Origin: Pseudomonas alcaligenes | GTDB lineage: Bacteria; Pseudomonadota; Gammaproteobacteria; Pseudomonadales; Pseudomonadaceae | Direction of reading: 5' to 3' | Assembly: GCF_041729615.1 (NCBI RefSeq) | Contig: NZ_CP154874.1 | Span: 2,423,001 to 2,487,000 of the forward strand | Length of the DNA stretch: 64,000 nt | Shown here: one piece after another, positions 51,568 to 60,704 of the stretch | Layout: the number at the start of each line of letters is the position of its first letter | Position numbering within the stretch: the first letter of the stretch is position 1 | Translations under genes and position numbers: made by a program | The notes under the pieces: generated by a model | The model's database searches: none | Told to the model about the DNA's origin: nothing | What the model saw: the letters and a program-made list of their open reading frames with translations, nothing else

Positions 51568-53871
51568 TTATGCGCCCTCCGGATTGGCGTTCTTCAGATC
51601 CAGGGTCATGTCCTTGGGTGTGCTGTCGCCGGCCAGGAACAATGGCTCTTGTGGTTCTGGCTGACGACTTGGGGTTAGCAGTTCGACCTGGGCGGGTTCG
51701 GCGCTATGGACGAGGAAGGTTTTGCCTTCATGGTTTGTGTAACCGGCCAGCTGCGAGCCGTCGGCCAGCTTAAGTGTGTAGGGGGCTCCCACCAGCGGTT
51801 CGCCAGTTTTCTCGTCCAACAACAGGTAGCGTGCCTTATGGCTACGGGGTGCCCGCTTCAGAAGATTGCCGGCTTTGTCCTGATCCGCCGCCCAAGGAAT
51901 TACCGGCCCGAGTATCTGAATACCTGAGCCTTTGCCAGGCGCACCTCCCGAATTCATCTTTATAGTCGCGCCGCTCAGGGTCACGCCGCTGGGGTCGAGT
52001 TTGAGCCAGCTGCCGCCGCCCTTGGCAGTGAGTTCCATGCCGGCGTCTATGACCACCTTGCTGCCGGCGTGGTAGTGGATCTCGTTGCCCGCCTCGATGA
52101 ACTGTCCCGTGCCGAGCTTCACGTGCTGGTTGGTCGCCACGGTCAGGTAGTCGTTGGCGCGGACCTCGGTCTTGCGGTCCTTGTGGGTGGTGCGATGCTC
52201 CTCGGCCTTGAGCTCGGTGTAGCTGTTGGCCTCGACCGTGTCGTGGCGCTCGTGGCCGATACGGATCTTCTGGTCGTGCTCGACGTTCTCGTCCCAGTCC
52301 CTCTGGGCGTGGATATAGATCTGCTCCTGGCCCTTGCGGTCCTCGATGCGCAGCTCGTTGTAGCCACCGCCACCGGGTGAGCTGAGGGTCTTGAACACGG
52401 TTCTGGTCTTGTTCGCCGGCAGGTCGTACGGCACCACGTGTTCCTTGTGGTAAAGGCAGCCGGTGACCAGCGGCTGGTCGGGGTCGCCTTCGAGGAAGGT
52501 GACCAGCACTTCCATGCCGATGCGCGGAATGGCGATGCCGCCATAGCGGTCGCCAGCCCAGCTGGAGCTGACGCGCAGCCAGCAGCTGGTCGTATCGTCG
52601 GCCTGGCCCTCGCGGTCCCAGTGGAACTGCACTTTCACCCGGCCGTACGGGTCGCAGTGGATTTCTTCGCCCTTGGGGCCGGTGACCACGGCGCTCTGGC
52701 TGCCGAGGATGCGTGGCTTGGGGTGTTGCAGCGGCGGGCGCCAGGGCTGGTCCCAGGGGGTGGCGCTGAAGCGGTTGCGGTAGCCCTGATGGAAATCACC
52801 TGAGTTGGTGGATGCACCCTCTCCCCCAGCCCCTCTCCCATGAATGGGAGAGGGGAGAGGGCCGGAGCCGAAGTTGGTGATGGACTCTTCCAGCACCTGC
52901 GGCTGCTTGCCTTCGTGGTGGATCTCGTTGAGTAGCCACAGCTGGTTCCAGTCCGCACGTGGGTGGGCGGAGAGGTCGAGGAAGTGGCCGGTGCGCAGCA
53001 GCGGCTGGTCGCTTTCGCCCTCGGCCAGCTGCTGGTCGGCGCGGTGGCGCTCCAGGGCCCGTTGGGAGAGGTGCTTGCCGCGGGCGCGCTCGGTGAAGCG
53101 GCCGGGGTAGTCGTAGTCCTCCAGGTCCGGCTTGGCCTCGCCCTTGTGCGCCGCTTCGAGCTGCAGGCGCGGCTTCTCGAAGTCGTAGTCGCGACGGGTC
53201 ACGCGGCTGGTGCGGGTGGCCAGGCGCAGGGCGAAGCGCTTGATCACTGGGTCGTCGGCCACCAGGCCGGAGTCCTGCTGGTAGGCGGTGGTCGGCAGCT
53301 TGGCGAAACCGGTCTGGTCGTCGCCGAACACCAGCACATGGCCTTCGGGTGAGTGCTGGAAGTGGTAATGGATGCCTTCTTCCTCGCACAGGCGCTGGAT
53401 GAAGTGCAGGTCGGATTCGTCGTACTGCACGCAGTAGTCGCGCGCAGGATACTGGGCGCCGAGCTGGAAGCGCTGGCCGGAGCCTTCGAGGATGCCGTGT
53501 TCGCTCAGCACCTGGGCGACGATCTGCGGCACCGTCAGGTGCTGGAAGATGCGCTGGTTGATGCGGTGGCCGAGCCAGGCCAGCTGCGGGCGCAGGGTCA
53601 GGTGGTAGCGGGTCAGGCGCTGGCCGGAATCGCCCTGGGCGCAGGCGTGCACCTGGGCGTGGATGCCGCTGCCGTCGGCGTTCAGAGCGAGGAAGGCCGG
53701 CTGGCCGAGCAGGGCTTCGAGGTCCAGGTCCGGGCGCTGGCTGACCAGCGTGACCTCGAACATGAAGGGCTGGCTGAGCGCCTCGTGTCCGGTGAACTCG
53801 AGCACCTGCAGGTCGTGTGGGGCGCCGGGCAGGTGCAGGCTGAAATGCGTCTGGTTGGCGGGGGCGAACAT
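51568..53871 (-). CDS. vgrG: Type VI spike protein VgrG with effector-binding C-terminus
   Basis: 767 residues from ATG 53871. gp27-like part: LQVLEFTGHEALSQPFMFEV, YCVQYDESDLHFIQRLCEEE, GIHYHF. gp5-like needle part: RVKVQFHWDREGQ, SCWLRVSSSWAGDRYGGIAI, PRIGMEVLVTFLEGDPDQPL. DUF2345 region with repeated beta motifs (to about 660). The last 90 residues, from HKARYLLLDEKTGEPLVGAP, form a transthyretin-like adaptor domain, the kind that docks a specific effector. Between the two spike parts, residues about 337-352 (PLPSPIHGRGAGGEG) are the translation of a palindromic repeat inserted in frame. Follows hcp on the same strand. Confidence 0.93.
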   Translation of the reverse strand: MFAPANQTHFSLHLPGAPHDLQVLEFTGHEALSQPFMFEVTLVSQRPDLDLEALLGQPAFLALNADGSGIHAQVHACAQGDSGQRLTRYHLTLRPQLAWLGHRINQRIFQHLTVPQIVAQVLSEHGILEGSGQRFQLGAQYPARDYCVQYDESDLHFIQRLCEEEGIHYHFQHSPEGHVLVFGDDQTGFAKLPTTAYQQDSGLVADDPVIKRFALRLATRTSRVTRRDYDFEKPRLQLEAAHKGEAKPDLEDYDYPGRFTERARGKHLSQRALERHRADQQLAEGESDQPLLRTGHFLDLSAHPRADWNQLWLLNEIHHEGKQPQVLEESITNFGSGPLPSPIHGRGAGGEGASTNSGDFHQGYRNRFSATPWDQPWRPPLQHPKPRILGSQSAVVTGPKGEEIHCDPYGRVKVQFHWDREGQADDTTSCWLRVSSSWAGDRYGGIAIPRIGMEVLVTFLEGDPDQPLVTGCLYHKEHVVPYDLPANKTRTVFKTLSSPGGGGYNELRIEDRKGQEQIYIHAQRDWDENVEHDQKIRIGHERHDTVEANSYTELKAEEHRTTHKDRKTEVRANDYLTVATNQHVKLGTGQFIEAGNEIHYHAGSKVVIDAGMELTAKGGGSWLKLDPSGVTLSGATIKMNSGGAPGKGSGIQILGPVIPWAADQDKAGNLLKRAPRSHKARYLLLDEKTGEPLVGAPYTLKLADGSQLAGYTNHEGKTFLVHSAEPAQVELLTPSRQPEPQEPLFLAGDSTPKDMTLDLKNANPEGA
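52817..52861. repeat. Palindromic repeat inside vgrG
   Basis: CCCTCTCCCCCAG tag, then stem CCCCTCTCCCAT-GA-ATGGGAGAGGGG and an extra AGAGGG. It adds about 15 residues to VgrG without breaking the frame and matches the intergenic copy at 34969-35009 almost base for base. Confidence 0.88.
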
Positions 53872-54013
53872 CCGTTGTTCCTTCTGCCGAAAGGGCATCG
53901 GCCAGGAGTGCTGGCCGATGGGGCGGCTCGCGTACCTGCGAGCCGGGGCATTGTCCGGGATGCGCCACGGCGCTGCCGTGACGCGGGGGGCAAAAATGCC
54001 GCCCGGTCGCCGA

Positions 54014-54532
54014 TCAGGCGGAGATCGGCGAACGCCAGTCGTCGGAGCCGGAAGTGCCGGACACTTCGTGGGTCCAGATGATCTTGCGGTAGGTGAAGTA
54101 GACGTCTTCCAGGTGCGTGAAGTGGGCCATGTTCGGGTCCTGGCAGTTGGGCATGCGCGACTGCACGTCGACGATCACCGCGTCTTCCAGCTCGATGGTG
54201 AAGTAGTGCTCCTGGGTGCCGGTGGAGGAGGTGCGGTACCACTCCAGGCGGCACTTGCTCAGACGCTCGCCGGAGGTCAGGGAGTTGAAGATCAGCGGCG
54301 AGGCCTTGTCGAATACCTTGGTGATCATCAGCGGCTTGTGCACGCGCTGGCCGGTCGGCTGGCCGGACTGCGGGTCGCGCGGGATGATCACCTGGTGGCT
54401 GAACGCCTGCACCAGGATCTGGTCCTCGTGGCCTTCCTGGAAGATGTTGCCGACCGAGTCCTCGGTGAAGGTGCCGGCGGTGATCAGGCCTTGCTTGGTG
54501 CCTTCGAGGGACAGGTACGCGGGTGTTGGCAT
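54014..54532 (-). CDS. hcp: Type VI tube protein Hcp
   Basis: 172 residues, MPTPAYLSLEGTKQGLITAG start, then VQAFSHQVIIPRDPQSGQPT, HKPLMITKVFDKASPLIFN, LTSGERLSKCRLEWYRTSST, YFTIELEDAVIVDVQSRMPN and DVYFTYRKIIWTHEVS. This is the Hcp1-type hexameric ring protein of the T6SS tube. It lies 142 bp upstream of vgrG and has a sigma-54-type promoter. Length and motifs are normal. Confidence 0.94.
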   Translation of the reverse strand: MPTPAYLSLEGTKQGLITAGTFTEDSVGNIFQEGHEDQILVQAFSHQVIIPRDPQSGQPTGQRVHKPLMITKVFDKASPLIFNSLTSGERLSKCRLEWYRTSSTGTQEHYFTIELEDAVIVDVQSRMPNCQDPNMAHFTHLEDVYFTYRKIIWTHEVSGTSGSDDWRSPISA

Positions 54533-54588
54533 GGTGCTCTCCTTTGCATTGAGACGAGGACCGGGAATGGTCCGGGCGGCTGACTCAG

Positions 54589-54604
54589 TACAAGGGGCGT
54601 GCCA
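54589..54604 (-). promoter_or_regulatory. Sigma-54 (RpoN) promoter of hcp
   Basis: Minus-strand TGGCACGCCCCTTGTA fits the sigma-54 consensus TGGCACG-N4-TTGCW with one mismatch (T for C at -12). The start of transcription would be near 54577, leaving a leader of about 45 bases containing AAAGGAG before hcp. Sigma-54 with a dedicated enhancer-binding protein is a known way to control hcp/vgrG modules. Confidence 0.72.
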
Positions 54605-54630
54605 GGGGCGTGCGGGCCAGCAACGGCGGG

Positions 54631-54789
54631 GCTTGCGCGGATGGCGCGAGCTGCCCTGTGCGGGGCATCACGAAAGAGTGCGCAACAACTGGCGCAGGGC
54701 TGTGCAGGGGCTTGCGCAGAGGGGCGAAGGCCCGTGGAGTGGGGGCTTTGGACGGGGTGAAGGAGGAAGGTGTGCAAGGAGTTGCGCAA
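54631..54789. repeat. Cluster of TTGCGCA motifs upstream of hcp
   Basis: TTGCGCGG (54633-54640), TGCGCAAC (54679-54686), CTTGCGCA (54711-54718) and the full palindrome TTGCGCAA (54782-54789). They lie 30-190 bp upstream of the sigma-54 promoter, a normal range for enhancer-binding sites, and match the tandem motifs before tssA. Confidence 0.5.
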
Positions 54790-54842
54790 TGTCGGGCGTG
54801 GGAGGTGACAGGCTCCCGGATTGCATCCGGGCTACAGGAGCG

Positions 54843-54882
54843 CCCCTCTCCCCGGCCCTCTCCCATAGATGTGAGAGGGGGC
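54843..54882. repeat. Palindromic repeat (CCCTCTCCC family), degraded copy
   Basis: CCCCTCTCCCCGG tag then CCCTCTCCCATAGATGTGAGAGGG, with one arm altered (TGTGAGAGG instead of TGGGAGAGG). Fourth locus of the repeat in this window; sits just past the zwf stop. Confidence 0.8.
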
Positions 54883-54904
54883 GTAGGGCAGTGGCCGCTG
54901 GGGT

Positions 54905-56350
<1,446 letters not shown>

Positions 56351-56394
56351 CGAGGGGCCTCCGGCCGGGTTTGCCTGTGCGGGTTGGGCATTCA

Positions 56395-56409
56395 TGTAGT
56401 ATAACTACA
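56395..56409. promoter_or_regulatory. HexR operator between zwf and hexR
   Basis: TGTAGT-ATA-ACTACA, perfect 6-bp arms; on the minus strand TTGTAGTTATACTACA, a good match to the known HexR box. It lies 45 bp upstream of the chosen zwf start and 89 bp upstream of hexR. In Pseudomonas, HexR releases this site when it binds 2-keto-3-deoxy-6-phosphogluconate. Confidence 0.85.
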
Positions 56410-56497
56410 AGCTCACTACAGCCCGATCATAACAGGCTGGGTGAAACCGCAGCGAGCCGGCGCGGTTTCCATCGAGCCCGATAACAGAGTCCTGCCC

Positions 56498-57364
56498 GTG
56501 AATCTTCTGCAGCATATCGCCCAGTCCCGTCACCTGCTCCGCAAGTCGGAGCTGAAGGTTGCCGACCATGTCCTGCAGGACCCCTCGGCGGTCATGCACA
56601 GCTCCATGGCCGACCTGGCCCACGAGGTCGGCATCAGCGAGCCGACCATCGTGCGCTTCTGCCGCGCCATTGGCTGCAGCGGCTTCCAGGACCTCAAGCT
56701 GAAACTGGCGCAGAGCCTGGCGGCGGGGGCCAGCTTCGGCCAGTTCGCGATCAGCGAGAACGACTCGGTGGCGGACTTCAGCCTGAAGATCTTCGACACC
56801 ACCCTGCACACCCTGATGGAAGTGCGCGAACGCCTCGATCCCAAGGAACTGGAGAAGGCCATCAATGCCATCGCCAACGCCCAGCGCATCGAGTTCTACG
56901 GCTTCGGCGCCTCCGGCGCGGTGGCCGCCGACGCCCAGCACAAGTTCTTCCGCCTGTTGCTGACCGCCGCGGCCTACTCCGACCCGCACATGCAGGCCAT
57001 GAGCGCGGTGACCCTCAAGCCCACCGACGTGGCCATCTGCATCTCGCAGTCCGGCCGTTCCAAGGACCTGCTGATCACCGCCAACCTGGTGCGAGAGTCC
57101 GGCGCCACCCTGATCACCCTGTGCCCGAGCCAGACCCCGCTGGCCGACCTGGCCACGGTCAACCTGGCCATCGACGTGCAGGAGGACACCGAGATCTACA
57201 CGCCGCTGACCTCGCGCATCGCCCACCTGGTGGTGATCGACGTGCTGGCCATGGGCGTGGCCATGGCCCGCGGCCCGGACCTGGTCAACCACCTCAAGAG
57301 CGTCAAGCGCAGCCTGCGCAGCCTGCGCCTGTCGCCCAAGTCGGTGCGCAGCGCCGAGGACTAG
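56498..57364 (+). CDS. hexR: HexR, RpiR-family repressor of glucose catabolism
   Basis: 288 residues from GTG 56498, giving the standard NLLQHIAQSRHLLRKSELKV start. HTH_6 domain: MADLAHEVGISEPTIVRFCR, AIGCSGFQDLKLKLAQSLAA. SIS sugar-binding domain: EFYGFGASGAVAADAQHKFF, CISQSGRSKDLLITANLVRE. Nearly identical to HexR of other Pseudomonas in conserved stretches. Represses zwf and related genes. Divergent from zwf around its own operator. Confidence 0.95.
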   Translation: MNLLQHIAQSRHLLRKSELKVADHVLQDPSAVMHSSMADLAHEVGISEPTIVRFCRAIGCSGFQDLKLKLAQSLAAGASFGQFAISENDSVADFSLKIFDTTLHTLMEVRERLDPKELEKAINAIANAQRIEFYGFGASGAVAADAQHKFFRLLLTAAAYSDPHMQAMSAVTLKPTDVAICISQSGRSKDLLITANLVRESGATLITLCPSQTPLADLATVNLAIDVQEDTEIYTPLTSRIAHLVVIDVLAMGVAMARGPDLVNHLKSVKRSLRSLRLSPKSVRSAED

Positions 57365-57451
57365 CGTCACGCAAGATTCATCGGCGCGCCGCCAAAGCGT
57401 CACCCTCCGGCGCGCATGCTGGGTTCCCGTTATCGGACTAGGAGCCCCGCG

Positions 57452-57652
57452 ATGAGCCTGCATCACGCCGAACCCGTTCACGACAGCAAGACCCGCCGCA
57501 AGCTGGAAGACCAGCGCCGCATGGCCTTCCGCCGCGCCATCGAGGATTACGCCGAGCAGCGCCGCCTGCAGCGCGAACTCCACGACTATCCCGATCTGCT
57601 CCCCGCCGGCCTCCTGCTCGAGCGCGCCACGACCCGTCGCCAGGCGGCCTGA
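57452..57652 (+). CDS. PA3496-family small protein
   Basis: 66 residues with TAGGAG before the ATG. The core SKTRRKLEDQRRMAFRRAIE, DYAEQRRLQRELHDYPDLLP is highly charged and helical, matching a small conserved Pseudomonas family named after PA3496 and labelled a putative envelope-integrity protein. No signal peptide. Function unproven. Confidence 0.75.
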   Translation: MSLHHAEPVHDSKTRRKLEDQRRMAFRRAIEDYAEQRRLQRELHDYPDLLPAGLLLERATTRRQAA

Positions 57653-57666
57653 GCCCTGCCGGCGGT

Positions 57667-57682
57667 ATGCCGAATTCGGCAT
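57667..57682. promoter_or_regulatory. 16-bp perfect palindrome upstream of the DpkA-like gene
   Basis: ATGCCGAATTCGGCAT, 14 bases after the PA3496-type gene and 76 bases before the reductase start. No T-tract. Likely an operator for the reductase; the regulator is not in the window. Confidence 0.5.
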
Positions 57683-57757
57683 GCCGGGCGTGCAAAGCGA
57701 TCAAGCCGCGGCGGCCGCAACGGGCCACTGTAGCGGGCAGACTGCCAGGAGCCCGTT

Positions 57758-58765
57758 ATGACCCGACTGACCCTCACCGAGGCCCATGAGCTGGCCGCCG
57801 CCATCCTGCGCCATGCCGGTTTCAGCGAGGCCTTCGCCCAGGCCATCGCCGCCACCGTGACCGCCGGCGAGCGCGATGGCTGCAAGTCCCACGGTCTGTG
57901 GCGCCTGCTCGGCATCGTGCACACCCTCAAGGCCGGCAAGGCGGTGGCCGACGCCGAGCCCGAGGTGATCGACCAGGCGCCGTCGCTGGTACGGGTCGAT
58001 GCCCATGGCGGCTTCTCCCAGCTGGCCTTCGCCGCCGGCCTGCCGCTGCTGGCGGACAAGGCCCGGCGCAACGGCATCGCCGCCCTGGCGATCAACCGCT
58101 GCGTGCACTTCTCCGCGCTGTGGGTGGAGATGGAGGCGCTCACCGAGCTGGGCCTGGTGGCGCTGGCCTGCAACCCGACCCAGGCCTACGTGGCGCCGGC
58201 CGGTGGCAGCCGTCCGCTGTTCGGCACCAACCCCGTCGCCTTCGGCTGGCCGCGTGCCGGTGGCCATCCCTTCGTCTTCGACTTCGCCACCAGCGCCATC
58301 GCCCGTGGCGAGATCGAGCTGCACCGCCGTTCCGGCGAGCCGCTGCCGCCGGGCTGGGGCGTCGACCGCCACGGCCAGCCGAGCAGCGAGGCCGCCGAGG
58401 TGCTCGACCACGGCGCCATGCTGACCTTCGGTGGGCACAAGGGCTCGGCCCTGTCGACGATGATCGAGCTGATCGCCGGGCCGCTGATCGGCGACCTCAC
58501 CAGCCTCGAATCCGGCGCCTTCGACGGCGGCGCCAACGCCCTGCCGTACCACGGCGAGCTGATCATCGCCCTCGATCCGCAGCGCTTCCTCGGCGCGCAG
58601 GCCGAGCAGCACCTGGCCCGCGCCGAGGCACTGTTCGAGGCGATCCAGGGCCAGGGCGCGCGGCTGCCGTCGCAGCGGCGCTACGAGGCGCGGGCCAGGA
58701 GCCTGGCCTGTGGCGTTGAACTCGACGACGGCCTGTACCGCGACCTGCAGGCGCTGCTCGGCTAG
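57758..58765 (+). CDS. dpkA: Ldh-family imino-acid reductase (DpkA/LhpI-like)
   Basis: 335 residues. Family motifs: catalytic His in GCKSHGLWRL, VDAHGGFSQLAFAAGLPLLA, INRCVHFSALWVEMEALTEL, FGTNPVAFGWPR, FDFATSAIARGEIELHR and FGGHKGSALSTMIELIAGPL. This malate/lactate-dehydrogenase-like family includes NADPH-dependent delta1-piperideine-2-carboxylate/delta1-pyrroline-2-carboxylate reductase. That activity would fit the hydroxyproline-type genes 2.5-5 kb away. The substrate is inferred. Confidence 0.82.
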   Translation: MTRLTLTEAHELAAAILRHAGFSEAFAQAIAATVTAGERDGCKSHGLWRLLGIVHTLKAGKAVADAEPEVIDQAPSLVRVDAHGGFSQLAFAAGLPLLADKARRNGIAALAINRCVHFSALWVEMEALTELGLVALACNPTQAYVAPAGGSRPLFGTNPVAFGWPRAGGHPFVFDFATSAIARGEIELHRRSGEPLPPGWGVDRHGQPSSEAAEVLDHGAMLTFGGHKGSALSTMIELIAGPLIGDLTSLESGAFDGGANALPYHGELIIALDPQRFLGAQAEQHLARAEALFEAIQGQGARLPSQRRYEARARSLACGVELDDGLYRDLQALLG

Positions 58766-60097
58766 CTAGCCTTCCTCCAGTTCCAGCGGCTGCTCCACCC
58801 GCAGCTCGACCTGGCCGCGCCCGCATTTGCGCAGGCTGATGCCCAGCGCCATCTCGTCCAGGCGGCGGCGCAACAGCAGCAGGCGGGTGGCCAGGTTGTC
58901 GCTGATTTCCGGCAGGTTCAGCGAGCTGTCGGCGCGCAGTTCGCGGCTGCTGAAGGTGCGCCGGCCGCTGTCGCGGTATTCGCGCAGGAGCTTCCAGAGG
59001 ATGGCGCCGGCGATGCCCTTGATCACGTACTGGCCGTCGATGAACAGGGTCGACAGGCGCGCATAGAAACGCACCTGCAGCGCAGTGCTGGCGCGCGGGC
59101 GGGGCGCCGGCGCGCCCTGCCAGTCCGCCGCCTCGCCCGCCTCGCAGTCCTCCTGCAGGCGGCCGATGGCCAGGCCCAGGGCGTCGGCCAGGGTCGCCAG
59201 GGCATCCTCATGGTGGTAGCTGAAGCGCTGGGCGCGCAGGTCCTCGACATAGAGCACGCCGCTCACCGTGGCGCCCAGGCGGATCGGCAGGGCCAGCTGG
59301 CTGCCGGGGTTGGCCAGGCCATGGAAGGGCAGCGCCGGCTCCAGCGGCTCGTCCAGGGCCAGGGCCTGGGAGCGCACCACCTGGGCGTAGCCGTGCTCGG
59401 CCAGGGCATGGTTGATGCGGATCGGCACGCCCGTGCGCGCGGCCACGCCGATCACGCCCTTGCCCAGCGGCACCTCGCTGCCGATCTGGCTGCCGGGATA
59501 GCCGCGCGCGGCCACGGTGAACAGGCGCGCCTGCGCGTCGTCGCACAGCAGGATCATGGCCTGGGCGATCTCCAGCTGGCGCTCCAGGGCGGCCAGGCAG
59601 CTGTCGAACAGGTGCTCCAGGTCGACGGCCTGGGCCACCGTCTCGATCAGCGCGCGCAGTGGCGGCAGCAGGTTGGGCGGCAGTGGCTGGGGCAGTCCGG
59701 GGCAGTCCACCGGCTCGATGGCCAGCACCCGGTAGATGTCGGCGCCCTGCAGGCGGAAGACGCCGTCCATGCCGCTGTGCGAGGCGATGCCGGCCAGCTT
59801 GGCGCCGATCTTCTCGAACGTGGCGCCCTCGGTCTCGGTGCGCAGGTATTGCGCCAGCAGGCGGTGGCGGCGGGCGGTGAAGGGGTCGATCAGCAGGATC
59901 CGCGCGATGGGGTTCTCCAGCACGTTGCGCCGGGTCTGGCTGAAGAACTGGAAGCTCAGGGCGATGTGGGCCGGGTCGAGGTAGTGCACTGCCGACAGGT
60001 AGGACAGGTTGGGCGTGCCGTCGAGCGCGCAGGTGGCGATCAGCGCCGGCGTGCTGCCCTCCATCGAGTCGCGCAGGGCGCAGAGGCTGGGGTTCAT
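58766..60097 (-). CDS. FMN-barrel + GAF + winged-helix fusion protein
   Basis: 443 residues. N-terminal PNPOx-like split barrel (about 1-130: STPALIATCALDGTPNLSYL, FFSQTRRNVLENPIARILLI). Middle GAF domain (about 150-310: LCDDAQARLFTVAARGYPGS, PLGKGVIGVAARTGVPIRIN, LALPIRLGATVSGVLYVEDL, FSYHHEDALATLADALGLAI). C-terminal 90 residues resemble a winged helix (LWKLLREYRDSGRRTFSSRE, RLLLLRRRLDEMALGISLRK). The mix suggests a redox or flavin sensor that binds DNA; I know no named member. Overlaps its partner upstream by ATGA. Confidence 0.65.
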   Translation of the reverse strand: MNPSLCALRDSMEGSTPALIATCALDGTPNLSYLSAVHYLDPAHIALSFQFFSQTRRNVLENPIARILLIDPFTARRHRLLAQYLRTETEGATFEKIGAKLAGIASHSGMDGVFRLQGADIYRVLAIEPVDCPGLPQPLPPNLLPPLRALIETVAQAVDLEHLFDSCLAALERQLEIAQAMILLCDDAQARLFTVAARGYPGSQIGSEVPLGKGVIGVAARTGVPIRINHALAEHGYAQVVRSQALALDEPLEPALPFHGLANPGSQLALPIRLGATVSGVLYVEDLRAQRFSYHHEDALATLADALGLAIGRLQEDCEAGEAADWQGAPAPRPRASTALQVRFYARLSTLFIDGQYVIKGIAGAILWKLLREYRDSGRRTFSSRELRADSSLNLPEISDNLATRLLLLRRRLDEMALGISLRKCGRGQVELRVEQPLELEEG

Positions 60098-60582
60098 GGA
60101 GCCCCCGCCAGCGCCTTGCCGGCATTCGGCCCGGGCGTCTGATCGAACAGCGCGTGAATGCCGCAGTGCAGGAACACCAGGCGCTCGGGCTCGTAGCCGT
60201 TGAGGGTGGAGGCGAAGGGGTCGCCGAAGCCGATCAGGTCCAGGCGCCGGTTGGCCAGCGAGACGCGCCGGGCGATCTCCGCGAGCTCGCTGCCGGCCAC
60301 CCCGCCCAGGCGGGCGTCGCGGGTCTTGATCTGCACGGTGCGGTGGCTCACCGGGTCGCTGAACACCAGGGCCGCCCGTCCGCCCTGCACCGCCAGCTGC
60401 AGCACGGCGCCGGCCTGGCGCTCGTCGAAGGCCACGCGCAGGCGCTGGCGCGCCGGATCGATGAAGCAGGCCAGGCCGAAGCAGAGGTCCGGCACGCCCG
60501 TGGCGGTGGCGCTGGCCAGGCGGATCAGCGCGCCCTGGCTGATGAAGTCGGCCAGCTCCTCGTCGAGGCTCAGCGCATTCAT
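60094..60582 (-). CDS. Pyridoxamine-5'-phosphate-oxidase-like FMN-binding protein
   Basis: 162 residues from ATG 60582: ALIRLASATATGVPDLCFGL, ACFIDPARQRLRVAFDERQA, GRAALVFSDPVSHRTVQIK and ARRLGGVAG-like later sections. The split-barrel fold is clear, but the residues that bind pyridoxal are not recognisable, so it is probably a flavin-dependent oxidoreductase of another kind. First gene of the two-gene operon with the GAF fusion; divergent from the CcoN-like gene. Confidence 0.68.
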   Translation of the reverse strand: MNALSLDEELADFISQGALIRLASATATGVPDLCFGLACFIDPARQRLRVAFDERQAGAVLQLAVQGGRAALVFSDPVSHRTVQIKTRDARLGGVAGSELAEIARRVSLANRRLDLIGFGDPFASTLNGYEPERLVFLHCGIHALFDQTPGPNAGKALAGAP

Positions 60583-60608
60583 CGCGGTTGTCCTGTCATC
60601 GCATCCCC

Positions 60609-60648
60609 TTAGCAATCTTTTAGCAAGTGCTGCCGGAAAAATTAGCAA
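60609..60648. repeat. Three direct TTAGCAA repeats
   Basis: TTAGCAA at 60609-60615, 60620-60626 and 60642-60648. Start-to-start distances are 11 and 22 bases, so all three face the same side of the helix. They lie between the FMN-barrel operon and the CcoN-like gene and are probable regulator sites. Confidence 0.5.
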
Positions 60649-60704
60649 ATGCCCGGGCGCTGCCCACCTAGCATGGGGGCCCACCATCTGTAACGGAGTT
60701 CATC

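Larger units (their letters stand above)
54533..54904. other. 372-bp region upstream of hcp
   Basis: No gene. It holds the hcp promoter (54589-54604), several TTGCGCA-type motifs (near 54632, 54679, 54712 and 54782) and a palindromic repeat (54843-54882) that ends 22 bases from the zwf stop. Confidence 0.65.
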
